Positions 24,988-36,100 of a DNA stretch of 64,000 bases are shown here, piece by piece. Location: NCBI RefSeq assembly GCF_019278525.1, contig NZ_CP058986.1, positions 2,204,001 through 2,268,000 of the forward strand. The letters run 5' to 3'. The position numbers and the translations under genes are program-made. The DNA is from Polaribacter sp. HaHaR_3_91. GTDB taxonomy: Bacteria; Bacteroidota; Bacteroidia; Flavobacteriales; Flavobacteriaceae. The notes under the pieces are model-generated. The model saw nothing but the letters and a program-made list of their open reading frames with translations. It had not been told where the DNA came from and ran no database searches. Position 1 is the stretch's first letter; each line of letters opens with the position of its first letter.

Positions 24988-25536
24988 CTAATTCAAATCA
25001 ATTTCTAGGATAGTAGAATCGTCATTGCCATAATTTCTAGCGCTGCTATATTTCCAATCGATTGGATCAGTTACAAATCCGGTTTCTAAAGGATTATTAT
25101 GAATATATTTTAGTTTTTGCTCAAATACCTTTAAAGACCAAATTTCAATTGGTTGATTGTGTTGTTGCCAAAATTGTTTATTGGTAACATTACTATTCTT
25201 TTTTCCAGCACGTTCAAACATCCAAAGCATCCATTCTTTTCTGCTTTCTTGCGGATTCTCTTCAATCTCTTTCAACATTTTTTTTGAAGTAAAACCTTTA
25301 AAATCTCTAATTAATCCAGAGGGATCATTTAATGCGGAACGAAAAATTAAATGTATGTGACTTGGCATTATACAATATCCGTAAATTTCCATTCCCTTAT
25401 GCTTTCTGCAATAATCTAAAGATTCTATAATACACCAAAAATAAGCATCTCTTGTAAATACATCTATCCAATTTACCGTAGCAAAACTGATAAAATAAGC
25501 TCCTGATTTTTCTCCAAATTTATATTTTCTACTCAT
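24988..25536 (-). CDS. REP-associated tyrosine transposase (RAYT)
   Basis: This 182-residue single-domain HUH (Y1) protein has the RAYT motifs: AYFISFATVNWIDVFTR, the metal-binding HUH in YCIMPSHIHLIF, and KLKYIHNNPLETGFV with the likely catalytic Tyr, then DWKYSSARNY. RAYTs are domesticated relatives of IS200/IS605 transposases that nick and mobilise REP palindromes. This copy is intact and bounded on both sides by palindromes with the same core. Confidence 0.92.
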   Translation of the reverse strand: MSRKYKFGEKSGAYFISFATVNWIDVFTRDAYFWCIIESLDYCRKHKGMEIYGYCIMPSHIHLIFRSALNDPSGLIRDFKGFTSKKMLKEIEENPQESRKEWMLWMFERAGKKNSNVTNKQFWQQHNQPIEIWSLKVFEQKLKYIHNNPLETGFVTDPIDWKYSSARNYGNDDSTILEIDLN

Positions 25537-25560
25537 ATATAAAGTTTATTATGTTTATCT

Positions 25561-27067
25561 GCTGGCGTTAGCGTCCCGCTCGTGCCCACGCCCACACAAT
25601 ATAAACATACTATTTTAGAAAAAACACAATCACTATAAATGATTCAAACAAACGTTGGTAAATCGTTTGTTGTACTTTATTTGTTGTTTCACGAGCGGGA
25701 CGCTTGCGTTAGCTAAAGAAATATACGCTCAATCGTTAAGTTTTATTTTTGAAAATCGAACTAACCTTATTCGCTGGCGCGAGTGTCCCGCTCGTGCTTA
25801 CACAATATAAACATACTATTTTAGAAAAAACACAATCACTATAAATGATTCAAACAAGCGTTGGAAAATCGTTTGTTGTGTCTTATTTGTTGTTTCACGA
25901 GCGAGACGCTCGCGCTAGCGAAAGAAATACACGCTCAATCGTTAAGTTTTATTTTTGAAAATAGAACTAACCTTATCCGCTGGCGCGAGTGTCCCGCGCG
26001 TGCTCACACAATATAAACATACTATTTTAAAAAAAACACAATCACTATAAATGATTCAAACAAACGTTGGTAAATCGTTTGTTGTACTTTATTTGTTGTT
26101 TCATGAGCGAGACGCTCTCGCTAGCGAATGATTAATATAAGTCGATTATTGATGAAATATCGTAACCGTTATATCTGAAGGCAAAAAAAACTAATTAACT
26201 TACAAATTTAAGTACCATCCGCTGACGCGAGCGTCCCGCTCGTGCTCACACAATATAAACATACTATTTTAGAAAAAACACAATCACTATAAATGATTCA
26301 AACAAACGTTGTATAAATCGTTTGTTGTGTTTTATTTGTTGTTTCACGAGCGAGACGCTCGCGCTAGCGAAAGAAATACACGCTCAATCGTTAAGTTTAA
26401 TTTTTGAAAATCGAACTAACCTTATCCGCTTGCGCGAACGTCCCGCTCGAGCCCACACAATATAAACATACTATTTTAGAAAAAATACAATCACTATAAA
26501 TGACTCAAACAAGCTTTGTATAAATCGTTTGTTGTGTTTTATTTGTTGTTTCACGAGCGGGACGCTTGCGTTAGCGAATGATTAATATAAGTGCGATTAT
26601 TGATGAAGTGTCATAACCGTTATATCTGAAGGCCTAAAAAAATAAACTAATTAACTTACAAATTTAAGTACCATCCGCTGGCGCGAGCGGGACGCTCGTG
26701 CTCACACAATATAAACATACTATTTTAGAAAAAACACAATCACTATAAATGACTCAAACAAGCTTTGTGTAAATCGTTTGTTGTGTCTTATTTGTTGTTT
26801 CACGAGCGGGATGCTCTCGCTAGCGAATGATTAATATAAGTGCGATAATCAATGAAATATCATAACCGTTATATCTGAAGGCAAAAAAAACTAATTAACT
26901 TACAAATTTAAGTCCATCCGCTGGCGCGAGCGTCCCGCTCGTGCTCACACAATATAAACATACTATTTTAGAAAAAACACAATCACTATAAATGATTCAA
27001 ACAAACGTTGGTAAATCGTTTGTTGTACCTTATTTGTTGTTTCATGAGCGAGACGCTCTCGCTAGCG
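25561..27067. repeat. REP/BIME array, downstream of RAYT gene (14 elements)
   Basis: Fourteen CGAGCGTCCCGCTCG-type hairpins form seven head-to-tail modules. Each module is a forward palindrome, a near-identical spacer of about 100 bp (ACAATATAAACATACTATTT and ACGTTGGTAAATCGTTTGTT), then an inverted palindrome ending GCTAGCG. Modules are joined by one of two linkers: A (GAAATACACGCTCAATCG) or B (ATGATTAATATAAGT to AACTTACAAATTTAAGT), in the order A A B A B B B. Linker B carries a copy of the end of the patatin gene at 27141. Confidence 0.92.
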
Positions 27068-27140
27068 AATGATTAATATAAGTCGATTATTGATGAAATA
27101 TCGTAACCGTTATATCTGAAGGCAAAAAAAACTAATTAAC

Positions 27141-28109
27141 TTACAAATTTAAGTCCTCTAAATCGTCTAAACCTTCTTCTATTTCTTGATCTGTTAAAAC
27201 ATCGGGTCTAAATTCACTCATTAATTCTTCTCTCTTAGACTTTGCATATTTATAACCAGATTTCCACCATTTACGCATTAAAGTTTCATCAAAAACTAAA
27301 GAATTGGTAGTTAAAACCGTTGGAGTGTAATACAAATTTAGTTTAATATTTTTATTAGTAGCAGCTAATTTACCTATGGTAATATTGTGTCTTTCTACGT
27401 GTGCCAACATAAAATCGAACACATCAAACAATAAAGAAAACGGATTTGTAGCGGGCAACTTATTAAACTGAGTAACTTCTGTTTCTAAGATAATAGCATC
27501 AATTTCTGTGGCACCACGTAAAATAGCTTCTCTGATAGGCACTAAAGACCCAAAACCACCGTCTGCATACTGACAATTATTTTTTTCTAACAAACTCATA
27601 AAAGGCACATAGTTGCAAGATCCCCAAATCCAATCACAAAAATCGTCATAGGTGCAATCGTTAATAGATTTATATTCAATTTGATTGGCTGTTAAATTAG
27701 AAACTGTTACAACAACCTCTTTATTGTTTTCTCTAATCTCATTATATATTTCTTTGGTAATTTTTTTCTTAATTAAAGTCCGTAAGTTTTTACTCTCTCC
27801 AAAAGTTTTTCTTCCGTTTAAAAAGTTCCAAAAGGTATTTAAATGCCGAATAGTAACCACTTTTTCTCCAGCTACTTTTTTAATTTTAAAAGGATTATTA
27901 CTGAAAATAGTTTTTTGATTTACATTCGTGTATAATTTTTTTAGTTCATCTAATTTTCCAAGAGCTAAGTGAGAAACCATTAAACTTCCCGTAGAAGTAC
28001 CAATATATATATCGTAATCTTTTTTTTCTTTTTTCATTAAGTATTGTGCAACTCCGCCTGCAAATGCCCCTTTACTTCCTCCTCCTGAAATTACCAATGC
28101 TTTTTTCAT
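27141..28109 (-). CDS. Patatin-like phospholipase
   Basis: This 322-residue protein has the patatin features: oxyanion loop ISGGGSKGAFAGG near the start, the nucleophile elbow GTSTGSL and the catalytic Asp in YADGGFG. No signal peptide is present, so a cytoplasmic lipid acyl hydrolase is likely. Its last codons (through AATTTGTAA) lie inside sequence that recurs in the REP array linkers, so the array grew from this gene's 3' end. It is divergent from the YCF48-like gene. A second, shorter patatin lies at 61256. Confidence 0.87.
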   Translation of the reverse strand: MKKALVISGGGSKGAFAGGVAQYLMKKEKKDYDIYIGTSTGSLMVSHLALGKLDELKKLYTNVNQKTIFSNNPFKIKKVAGEKVVTIRHLNTFWNFLNGRKTFGESKNLRTLIKKKITKEIYNEIRENNKEVVVTVSNLTANQIEYKSINDCTYDDFCDWIWGSCNYVPFMSLLEKNNCQYADGGFGSLVPIREAILRGATEIDAIILETEVTQFNKLPATNPFSLLFDVFDFMLAHVERHNITIGKLAATNKNIKLNLYYTPTVLTTNSLVFDETLMRKWWKSGYKYAKSKREELMSEFRPDVLTDQEIEEGLDDLEDLNL

Positions 28110-28156
28110 TATCTAAAAATGATTTGTTATATTTTAGTGCTATAAAAGTATCAAAA

Positions 28157-29209
28157 ATGAAGAGAATATTCATATTTATTTTTGGTTTCCTAGGTTTGGC
28201 GTCTTGTGCAGTCAATTATCAACCTAGAGAAATCAATGCTATTACCGTAAAAGAGTTTAAAATAGACAGCGTTAGCATTCGTGCAATTCAGGTTATCAAT
28301 AAGCATGAAGTTATATATGCAGGTTCTAATGGAGATATTGGTTTCTTTTCAGATAGCGAAGATTCTAAGTTGACACCAAGGGTTTTAGAAGTAAAATATC
28401 AAGATTCTATTCGACCGAACTTTAGAAGTATTGCTTCTAATAACAAAGCTGTTTTTGCCTTAAGTATTAGTAATCCTGCTTTATTATATCATCTTTCAGA
28501 TGGAAAAGCAACTTTAAAATATACAGAAAACCACGAGAAAGTTTTTTACGATGCTTTACAGTTTTTTGATGATAACCAACATGGAATTGCAGTTGGAGAT
28601 CCTACAGAAAATTGCGCATCTATCCTTTTGACTTCGGATGGTGGAGATACATGGTCTAAAATTCCGTGTGCTAATTTACCTGAATTTGAAGAAGGTGAAG
28701 CATTTTTTGCGGCAAGTAACACCAATATAAAAACGATTGGAAGCACGGTTTGGATTGCATCCGGAGGAAAAAAAGCTCGTATTTTAAAGTCTGATGACTA
28801 TGGAAATACTTGGCAAGTTTATGATACACCAATCGTACAAGGAAATGGACCACAAGGTATTTATTCTATTGATTTTAATGATAAAAATAACGGAATTGCA
28901 ATTGGTGGTGACTACTCAAAACCTCTAGAAAACAAAGCAAATAAAGCCATAACAAATGATGGCGGACTCACTTGGACTTTAGTTGCAAATGGACAAAACC
29001 CTAACTACAAAAGCAGTGTACAGTATGTGCCTAAAACCAACGGAAAAGAGGTTTTTGCTGTTGGTAAAACAGGAATTTCGTTCTCTAATAATGGAGGTCT
29101 TAGTTGGGTAGAAGTCAGTAAAGAAGCGTATTATGCAATTCAGTTTGTAGATAAAAATACGGCTTGGTTATCTGGAAACAATAAATTAGGGAAATTGATT
29201 TTAGACTAG
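28157..29209 (+). CDS. YCF48-like/BNR-repeat lipoprotein
   Basis: The ATG at 28157 (MKRIFIFIFGFLGLASC) gives 350 residues with a clear lipoprotein signal; the frame opens 37 codons earlier, but that stretch overlaps the divergent patatin gene and is unlikely to be translated. The mature part is a beta-propeller of YCF48/BNR-type repeats: DNQHGIAVGDP, LTSDGGDTWSKIPC, LKSDDYGNTWQVYD, TNDGGLTWTLV and FSNNGGLSWVEV (Asp-box motifs). It is often annotated as an oxidoreductase in Flavobacteriia without evidence of activity. It is probably a surface binding or assembly protein. Confidence 0.8.
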   Translation: MKRIFIFIFGFLGLASCAVNYQPREINAITVKEFKIDSVSIRAIQVINKHEVIYAGSNGDIGFFSDSEDSKLTPRVLEVKYQDSIRPNFRSIASNNKAVFALSISNPALLYHLSDGKATLKYTENHEKVFYDALQFFDDNQHGIAVGDPTENCASILLTSDGGDTWSKIPCANLPEFEEGEAFFAASNTNIKTIGSTVWIASGGKKARILKSDDYGNTWQVYDTPIVQGNGPQGIYSIDFNDKNNGIAIGGDYSKPLENKANKAITNDGGLTWTLVANGQNPNYKSSVQYVPKTNGKEVFAVGKTGISFSNNGGLSWVEVSKEAYYAIQFVDKNTAWLSGNNKLGKLILD

Positions 29210-29548
29210 TGTAACAGTAGATTTAAACTATTATTTCAGAATTAAATACTTTAGATTTTCATTTACACACCAAAACGGGAATTAAACACCCATATTATCA
29301 GCTTTTTAACGAATACACCTAAGAATTAAGAAGTAATATTTTTACTTTAAAACGAAATAATTCGATGGATTTTTTTACCTTTAGTTAGGTTCATCAACCT
29401 TATCAAAAAAAAAGTATATTTGCCTTCGATTTTAATTTAAGGTGTACAATAATGATCTCTAAGTTTTTGTAAATTAGTTGCATTTATGTGAGATATTAGA
29501 AACCCTAAAATTTTTATCTTTTTATAAATAATTCAAAAATTATATATT
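29210..29548. other. Intergenic region before the outer membrane barrel gene
   Basis: An AT-rich gap with a TATATTTG promoter element at 29415-29422 and no clear TTG partner; it would leave a leader of about 120 bases before the ATG at 29549. No gene or structured RNA is recognised. Confidence 0.4.
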
Positions 29549-30430
29549 ATGAAACAATTAATTACAGCAGTAGCAGCAATTTTAGTTAGTACAGCTTCTT
29601 TCGCACAATTTCAAGTATCTGCAAGCACAGGATACGCAATGAGTAGTGCAGGAATGAAATTAGGAGCAACTACAACAGAAACTAGTACCGAAAATTATTA
29701 TGGTAGTTACGGAGAAGGTTCAAATGTTCAGATAAGAGGTACCTACTTTTTAAATGAAAAATTTGGATTAGAAATAGGTTTAGGATATTTACACGGTGCA
29801 GACCAAACAATATCAAAGGGAAATGTTGATAATAATGGAAACTATGATGAAAATATAGATGTAGATGCAGTTGCAAGAGCTCGTGCATTTGGAGCCTCTG
29901 CTTCTATGGTATATAATTTTACAGAGAACTTTTACGGACGTATTGGTGCTTTGATAAAAGTTGGTGGTAAAACTGAAGCTGTTGCTTATAGAAAAGAGGT
30001 TTTTTCAGACCCAGTAGCTGCAGCGCAAGGATTACCAAGTGGTTCTTATTCAGAAACCAATTTTGTAGAAGATTATCACGGACAATTTCCTTTAGGATTT
30101 GTAGGTGCATTGGGATATTCATTTGATTTAGATGAACATTTTTCTCTTTTTGTTGAAGCAGAATATTACGGAATTAGTTTGAAAAGAAAAGATTCTGAGA
30201 TAACAGAATTTAATTCAAATATACACACACCTGATGATAATATAGTTGCAGTTCTTACTTTAGATGATTTACCTTTAATACCACAAGGTATTTATAAAAA
30301 TACAACTTATGTAGATGAATTACCTCATAACAATACTGATGGTTCTAAAAAATTATCTCAAAAAGTACCTTATTCTTCTTTCGGATTAAACTTTGGAGTT
30401 ACTTATAAATTTAGTGGTTCTAGTAAATAA
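29549..30430 (+). CDS. Outer membrane beta-barrel protein
   Basis: This 293-residue protein has a signal peptide (KQLITAVAAILVSTASFAQ). It has alternating amphipathic strands throughout, typical of a small outer membrane barrel: YFLNEKFGLEIGLGYLHG, ASMVYNFTENFYGRIGALIKVGG, FPLGFVGALGYSFDLDEHFSLFVEAEYYGIS and a last strand SSFGLNFGVTYKFSGSSK. It probably belongs to the OmpW/OprF-like porin group. It is monocistronic, with a strong terminator downstream. Confidence 0.83.
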   Translation: MKQLITAVAAILVSTASFAQFQVSASTGYAMSSAGMKLGATTTETSTENYYGSYGEGSNVQIRGTYFLNEKFGLEIGLGYLHGADQTISKGNVDNNGNYDENIDVDAVARARAFGASASMVYNFTENFYGRIGALIKVGGKTEAVAYRKEVFSDPVAAAQGLPSGSYSETNFVEDYHGQFPLGFVGALGYSFDLDEHFSLFVEAEYYGISLKRKDSEITEFNSNIHTPDDNIVAVLTLDDLPLIPQGIYKNTTYVDELPHNNTDGSKKLSQKVPYSSFGLNFGVTYKFSGSSK

Positions 30431-30453
30431 AAGTATTACTATTTAAGTACAAG

Positions 30454-30537
30454 TGGTTGTCTAAAAAGTTTTAAATCATGTTATACTGAACTAGCTTCAG
30501 ATTGATGTAAAACTTTCTTTTAGACAACCATTTTTTT
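30454..30537 (+). terminator. Long-hairpin terminator after barrel gene
   Basis: TGGTTGTCTAAAA (30454-30466) pairs with TTTTAGACAACCA (30518-30530) and is followed by seven T residues; inner bases pair further (AGTTTTA with TAAAACT). It begins 24 bp after the stop codon. Confidence 0.8.
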
Positions 30538-30879
30538 GTCTTCTTCCGTTTTATTAAACGCCATTAACTTCTTCTTTTTTATCATTGATAAAGATAATTT
30601 TTATCAACTTTAAGCACCTTTTTACTACGTAGATAATCTCTATTAATAGACTTAAGGATTGAAATAAACCTTGAAAACTGAAGTAATTTACTACTTTCTA
30701 TTAGAATCCAGTTACAAAAAAGTCCTACCGAAGCAGGACTAATATTTTCTTTTACGTTATGTAGTTTTACATTAACAGGAAGTTATTTTATCAATATAAC
30801 TCACTAGAATATCATGTTTAAATAAAAATATAAACCATTGTTTTTAAATAAATTAAATTACCTATAGTAAATAATAAAT
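30538..30879. other. Intergenic region between convergent genes
   Basis: Holds the minus-strand terminator of the antiporter gene (30715-30740). The remainder is AT-rich with nothing recognised. Confidence 0.5.
30715..30740 (-). terminator. Terminator of the CPA2 antiporter gene
   Basis: On the minus strand AGTCCT-GCTTCGGT-AGGACT is followed by a run of T residues (the A run at 30716-30721). It lies 140 bp after the stop codon, on the correct strand. Confidence 0.7.
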
Positions 30880-32712
30880 TTAAGTTTGTTGTTTGTCTCT
30901 TTTAAAATCTTCTTTAAGAGATGCTACTTGTTGTTTATACTCTTCACGTTTTTTAAATATATAATCATCGTCTCCTTTTGGTTCAGCGGCCAAACGCCTT
31001 ATACTTTCTTCGTCGTACTTAATAAATTTGGCTACTTGGTTTTTTAATGTTTCTTTTTCGAAACCAACTTTAGTTAAAACATCACAAGCCAAGGTTAAGG
31101 AAGTATCTAATGTTTCACGATAAATATTTTCAATTCCTAAATTAACCAACTCATAAGCATCATATCTGTTTCTTGCTCTAACCATTAATTCTACATGAGG
31201 ATATTTTTTCTTAACCTGTTTGCTTATTTGATGTGCAGCATCTGGGTTGTCTACTGCACAAATTAAAATCTTTGCTTCTGCAATACCTGCAGATTCTAAC
31301 AATCCCATACGTGTTGCATCACCATAATACACTTCAAAACCTAATTTTCTAAGATAATCTACACGATTAGAATCGTGATCTAAAATTGTGGTTTCTATAT
31401 CATGAGATTTCAAAAAACGACCTACAGTACTACCAAATTGTCCAAAACCAACCAATATAATTTTTTCAGATTTAGTGTGTTCGTCCATTGGTCTTTTTAT
31501 AGACTCTTTTGTACCTATTCTAGGAAGAATTAAGCGTTCGTTAATCATACTTGCAATAGGTGTAATCCCCATGGTTAAGGCGGTAACTACAAGCATAATA
31601 TCTAATTGTTCTTGCTCTAAAATACTAGATTGAAAAGCAAATGACAACAATACAAAAGCAAACTCCCCTACTTGTGATAAATTAAAAGTCAACAATAAAT
31701 TTTGATCTATTTTTAATTTAAAAACAAGTCCTACTATAAATAAAACAATGGCTTTAATAAAAATAACGGCAAGTAAAATACCTCCAATAGTAAAAGGATT
31801 GTTTTGAATTACAATAAAGTTAATCGAAGCTCCAACAGCTATAAAAAACAACCCTAACATTAAGTTTTTAAAGGGCTCTAAAGTACTTTCTAGCTCGTGT
31901 TTAAACTCACTGTTAGATAGTACTACACCTCCTAAAAATGCTCCCAATGCCGGACTCAAGCCAACGTATTCCATTACAAAGGAAATTCCGAATACAATTA
32001 AAAAAGCAGCTGCAATTAAGAGTTCTCTAACTCCAGATTTTACAACTTTACGTAGCATAGGTACAATTAAATAACGACCTGCTATAATAATAAAAACTAC
32101 AGATGCAATAATGGCAAGTGTTTGCAATTCCATTGGCAAACCATCTAATAAGTTTACATGACCGCCATGAGTATCTGCAGGCATCTTTGAATTAGAACTC
32201 GCCATTAACGGAATAGAACCAATCATAAAAATAACAACGATATCCTGAAATAGTAAAATTGAAAAAGCAGAAGCCCCCGAAGTGGTATGCATCAATCCTT
32301 TTTCTTTTATCGTTTGTAGTACAATTGCAGTAGAAGAAAGTGCGACTGCCATAGATAATACCAAGGCAACTTTAGACTCATAATCAAAAGAAGTAAAGAG
32401 ATAATAAGACAACAACATAGTTAGAGAAACTTGTATACCTCCCATGCCTAAAATGGTTTTTCGCATCTCCCAAAAATTCTTTGGTTCAATTTCGAGACCA
32501 ATTAAAAACAACATTATTACAACTCCAAACTCAGAAATATGCATAATATCTTGTCCTTCTTCCCCAATAACTCCTAGCATATAAGGTCCAATTACTACAC
32601 CTGCAATCAAATAGCCTAAAACAGAACTTAAGCCCAATCGTTTGGCAATAGACACGCAAATAATTGCTCCTGCTAACAATATAATTGCTACAAAAAGTAA
32701 ACTTCCTGTCAT
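30880..32712 (-). CDS. Monovalent cation:proton antiporter (CPA2/KefB type) with RCK domain
   Basis: This 610-residue inner membrane protein has about 12 transmembrane segments in the first 385 residues, including the CPA2 signatures GYLIAGVVIGPYMLG, MLFLIGLEIEP, ALSSTAIVLQTI, SPALGAFLGGVVLSNSEF and LSQVGEFAFVL. A cytoplasmic TrkA-N/RCK nucleotide-binding domain starts near residue 408 (IILVGFGQFGSTVGRFLKSH and YYGDATRMGLL). It exports K+ or Na+ in exchange for protons and is gated by the RCK domain. KefC-like glutathione regulation is possible but no ancillary KefF gene is adjacent. Confidence 0.92.
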   Translation of the reverse strand: MTGSLLFVAIILLAGAIICVSIAKRLGLSSVLGYLIAGVVIGPYMLGVIGEEGQDIMHISEFGVVIMLFLIGLEIEPKNFWEMRKTILGMGGIQVSLTMLLSYYLFTSFDYESKVALVLSMAVALSSTAIVLQTIKEKGLMHTTSGASAFSILLFQDIVVIFMIGSIPLMASSNSKMPADTHGGHVNLLDGLPMELQTLAIIASVVFIIIAGRYLIVPMLRKVVKSGVRELLIAAAFLIVFGISFVMEYVGLSPALGAFLGGVVLSNSEFKHELESTLEPFKNLMLGLFFIAVGASINFIVIQNNPFTIGGILLAVIFIKAIVLFIVGLVFKLKIDQNLLLTFNLSQVGEFAFVLLSFAFQSSILEQEQLDIMLVVTALTMGITPIASMINERLILPRIGTKESIKRPMDEHTKSEKIILVGFGQFGSTVGRFLKSHDIETTILDHDSNRVDYLRKLGFEVYYGDATRMGLLESAGIAEAKILICAVDNPDAAHQISKQVKKKYPHVELMVRARNRYDAYELVNLGIENIYRETLDTSLTLACDVLTKVGFEKETLKNQVAKFIKYDEESIRRLAAEPKGDDDYIFKKREEYKQQVASLKEDFKRDKQQT

Positions 32713-33135
32713 ATTTTTACTCTATTTATTTGGTTCTTTATTTATAATTACAACTGTAAAAGTTGCAAATCATTATATTAAGTTCAAAGATATCACGATT
32801 ATTAAATTAATTACTTATTTTTTTAAGAAATCGAATGTTTAAAATTAGTTTTAATTAAAAGACCTTTTTTTATCATTGATAAAAAAAAAAGAAAGGTTTC
32901 TGCTATAAATAAGTATAAAGAGTCAAGAATAAAAAGAACTTTTATAGGAACGTCAAAAGTATACAGTTTACTTCTTTTATAAGCACTTAAAATTAACTAA
33001 TTACAATTAAAAAAATGATTTCAAAATAAACAATTTATTTACATATCCATTATTTAATTAACCAATATGTAATAATAAGTTTCAATTATTTTAACGATGT
33101 AAGGTTAATATTGTAGCTATTCTAAAAGAGAAAAT
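32713..33135. other. Divergent intergenic region
   Basis: An AT-rich gap between the antiporter and lamin-tail protein genes. A TATCTTTG promoter element lies on the minus strand at 32785-32792, without a clear TTG partner. No gene or stable RNA is recognised. Confidence 0.4.
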
Positions 33136-36100
33136 ATGTATAAAAAAATTACAATTTTAACTGCAGCCTTATTTAGCTATTTTGTTGGTTATTCACAAAC
33201 AACCTTAAAAATAACAGAAATATGGTCCGGTAATAGTAAGGGGAATAATCTTACTGGTGATTGGTTTGAAATAACAAATACAGGCTCTGAAGCATGGACT
33301 CCTGCCATGGGAGACCTTTATTTTATTGATGATAGAGATGAAATTGATTATATAGATGACGCTGTACTCATAAACGGTATTGCTGTTATTAAGCCAGGTG
33401 AATCTATTATTGCTATTAAAGATGAAGATATTACAGAATTTACATCGGTCTGGGATGATGTTTATGATTTAACAGATGTTCAAATAGGAACACACGACGG
33501 AAAAGGATTAGGGAAAGGTGGTGATGTTGTTAATTTATTTATAAGTGCAACCGTTCCTACGGATAATAGCACAAGAGTAGATTCTGCAGCGTATCCAGAT
33601 ACAGAAGCAAATCCTGGTCAGTCTTACGATGTTACTAAAGGCGCTTTTAGTGTTATTGGTGAAGCACCATATGTTCCGGTTGCTACAGCAGTAAATGATG
33701 AAGGTGAATCTGCCATTGCATCTCCAGGAAACACAGGTTCTACAGCACCTAATTTACAAATTACAGAAATATGGCCTGGTAACGGAAAAGGTGATAATCT
33801 TACTGGTGATTGGTTTGAAATTACAAATACAGGTTCTGGCGCATGGACTTCTGCCGAAGGAAACCTTTATTACGTAGATGACAGAGATGAAATTGACTAT
33901 GTAGACGATGCTGTATTATTAAATGGTGTTACCATAATACAACCAGGAGAATCTATTATTGCTATAAAAGATGAAAATTCTACACAGTTTATTGCTGTTT
34001 GGGAAAGCGTTTACAACCTAACCAATGTTCAGATTGCTACGCATGACGGAAAAGGGTTAGGTGGCGGAGGAGATACGGTTAATTTATTTGTAAGCACCAC
34101 TACTCCAACGGATAATAGTACAAGAGTAGATTCTGAAGCATATCCAGATACAGCAACAAATCCTGGTCAGTCTTACGATGTTACCAAAGGAAGTTTCAGT
34201 GTTCTTGGAGAAGGGCCGTTTGTACCTGCAGCTACAGCGGTAAATAATGAAGGTGAATCTGCAATAGGATCTCCTGGTAACTTAGAAAAAGTAGCTGCTT
34301 CTACTATAAATATCGTTGTAGATACGGCTAATTTAACGTCGTTTTTAGATGTTTCTGAAACAAATGCTGGCTTTGTAAGTGGTGTTGTAAATGATGCTAC
34401 CGATCCTGCAAGCACTATTGGTATTCCTTTTTTAATTTCAGACTCTAATACCGCATTATCAGATTTAACTGTTTCTATAAACAGTAGCAATGAAGCCGTT
34501 GTGTCTAACGCGAACTTAGTTCTTACAGGTACTAGTGGAGAAAGATTATTAAAAATTATACCGAGTACTTTTGGCTTTTCAAAGATAACAATTACTGTTA
34601 AAGATACAGAAGAAAACGCTGCAACATATACCATTAATTATGCAGCTTCAGCAGCTTCTATTACACCAAGTACAAGTCGTTTTCATACTGGTTCTGCAGA
34701 CGGTTCTACAGGAATTGCTATAGATGATGATTATATTTGGATTGGTGATGATGAAGATCAAACGATTCGTTTATACAACGCAAATCAATCAGGTTTACCT
34801 GTAAAAGAAATCGATTTTAATAGTTTTTTAGGTTCAACCAAAGAAGCAGATTTAGAAGGTTCTTTTAGATTAGATGATACTATTTATTGGATTGGTTCTA
34901 CTGCAGAAGCTGATAGATCGGTGATTTTTACTACAACTTTATCAGGAACCGGAACAGCCTCAAACTTAACGTACAATGATAAATACAACAATTTACAAGA
35001 AGATTTATTAAACTGGGATGAGAATAATCTACATGGATTAGGCGCTAACTATTTCCAATTAAGTACTGTTTTAGAAGTTGAAGCATTGGCACTTGCACCA
35101 AACAGCACAACCACTGCTTATTTGGGGTTGCGTAGTTCTACTGTAGAAAATAAAGCCATTGTAATACCAGTTACTAATTTTACCAGTTTACCAGGCATGC
35201 CTTCTGGTTCTGCAACTTTCGGAACACCTATTTTATTAGATTTAGCTGGTAGAAGTTTAAGAAGTATGGAATGTAACGAAAACGGATGTATTTTAATCGG
35301 TGGTCCTTTCGGAACAAAAACAGATTTTAAATTATATACTTGGACCGGAAATGAGTCTGATCAACCAGAACTAAGAAATGCAGATTTAACAGCATTAAAT
35401 GCAAACGGTTCTTTTGAAGGTTTGGTTTCGTTGCCAAATTCAACCTTTTTAGGGGCAGATGGTGATACAGATACTGTAAAATTATTGGTAGATTTAGGTG
35501 CAACTGTTATTTATAATGATGGTGAAGAAAATAAAGGCTTACGCGATCAATGGAAAAAATTTAGAAGTGATGTAGTTACTTTGGGAACTGTTGGCACACC
35601 ATTTATTAAAACCCCTGTAATAAACGAGTTTGTAATAGATCATTCTGGAACAGATACACGAGAATTTATAGAAATTTATGGAGATCCTTTTACGGATTAT
35701 TCAAATTATACAATTGTAGAAATTGAAGGAGATAGCGGAAATACAGGTTTAATTGATGATGCAACTTTTACCGCAGGTACTACGGATGAAAATGGGTATT
35801 GGACCAGTCCTTTTCAAGAAAATACTCTTGAAAATGGAGCAACAACATTTTTATTAGTGAAGGATTATACTGGGACACTTGGAGATGATATAGACACCAA
35901 TGACGATGGAACAATTGATACCACTTATTGGTCTGCAGTTGTAGATGGTATTGCTAGTTCGGAAGGACAAACCGGTGATTTAGTCTATGCTTTAGATTTA
36001 GCTCCTGGTTTTGATGGGAATGAAAATCAAGTTGGTGGTGCTTCTCGTATTCTAAATGGTGTAGACACAGATAGTACAAGCGATTGGGTAAGAAATGATT

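Noticed and set aside
24307..27067. Repeats resembling a CRISPR array
   Set aside because: The repeated units are inverted hairpins, spacers are near-identical to one another, and no cas genes are present; the RAYT gene explains them as REP elements.
28046..28156. Upstream extension of the YCF48-like gene
   Set aside because: The extension overlaps the divergent patatin start and would bury the lipoprotein signal 37 residues inside, so the ATG at 28157 is preferred.
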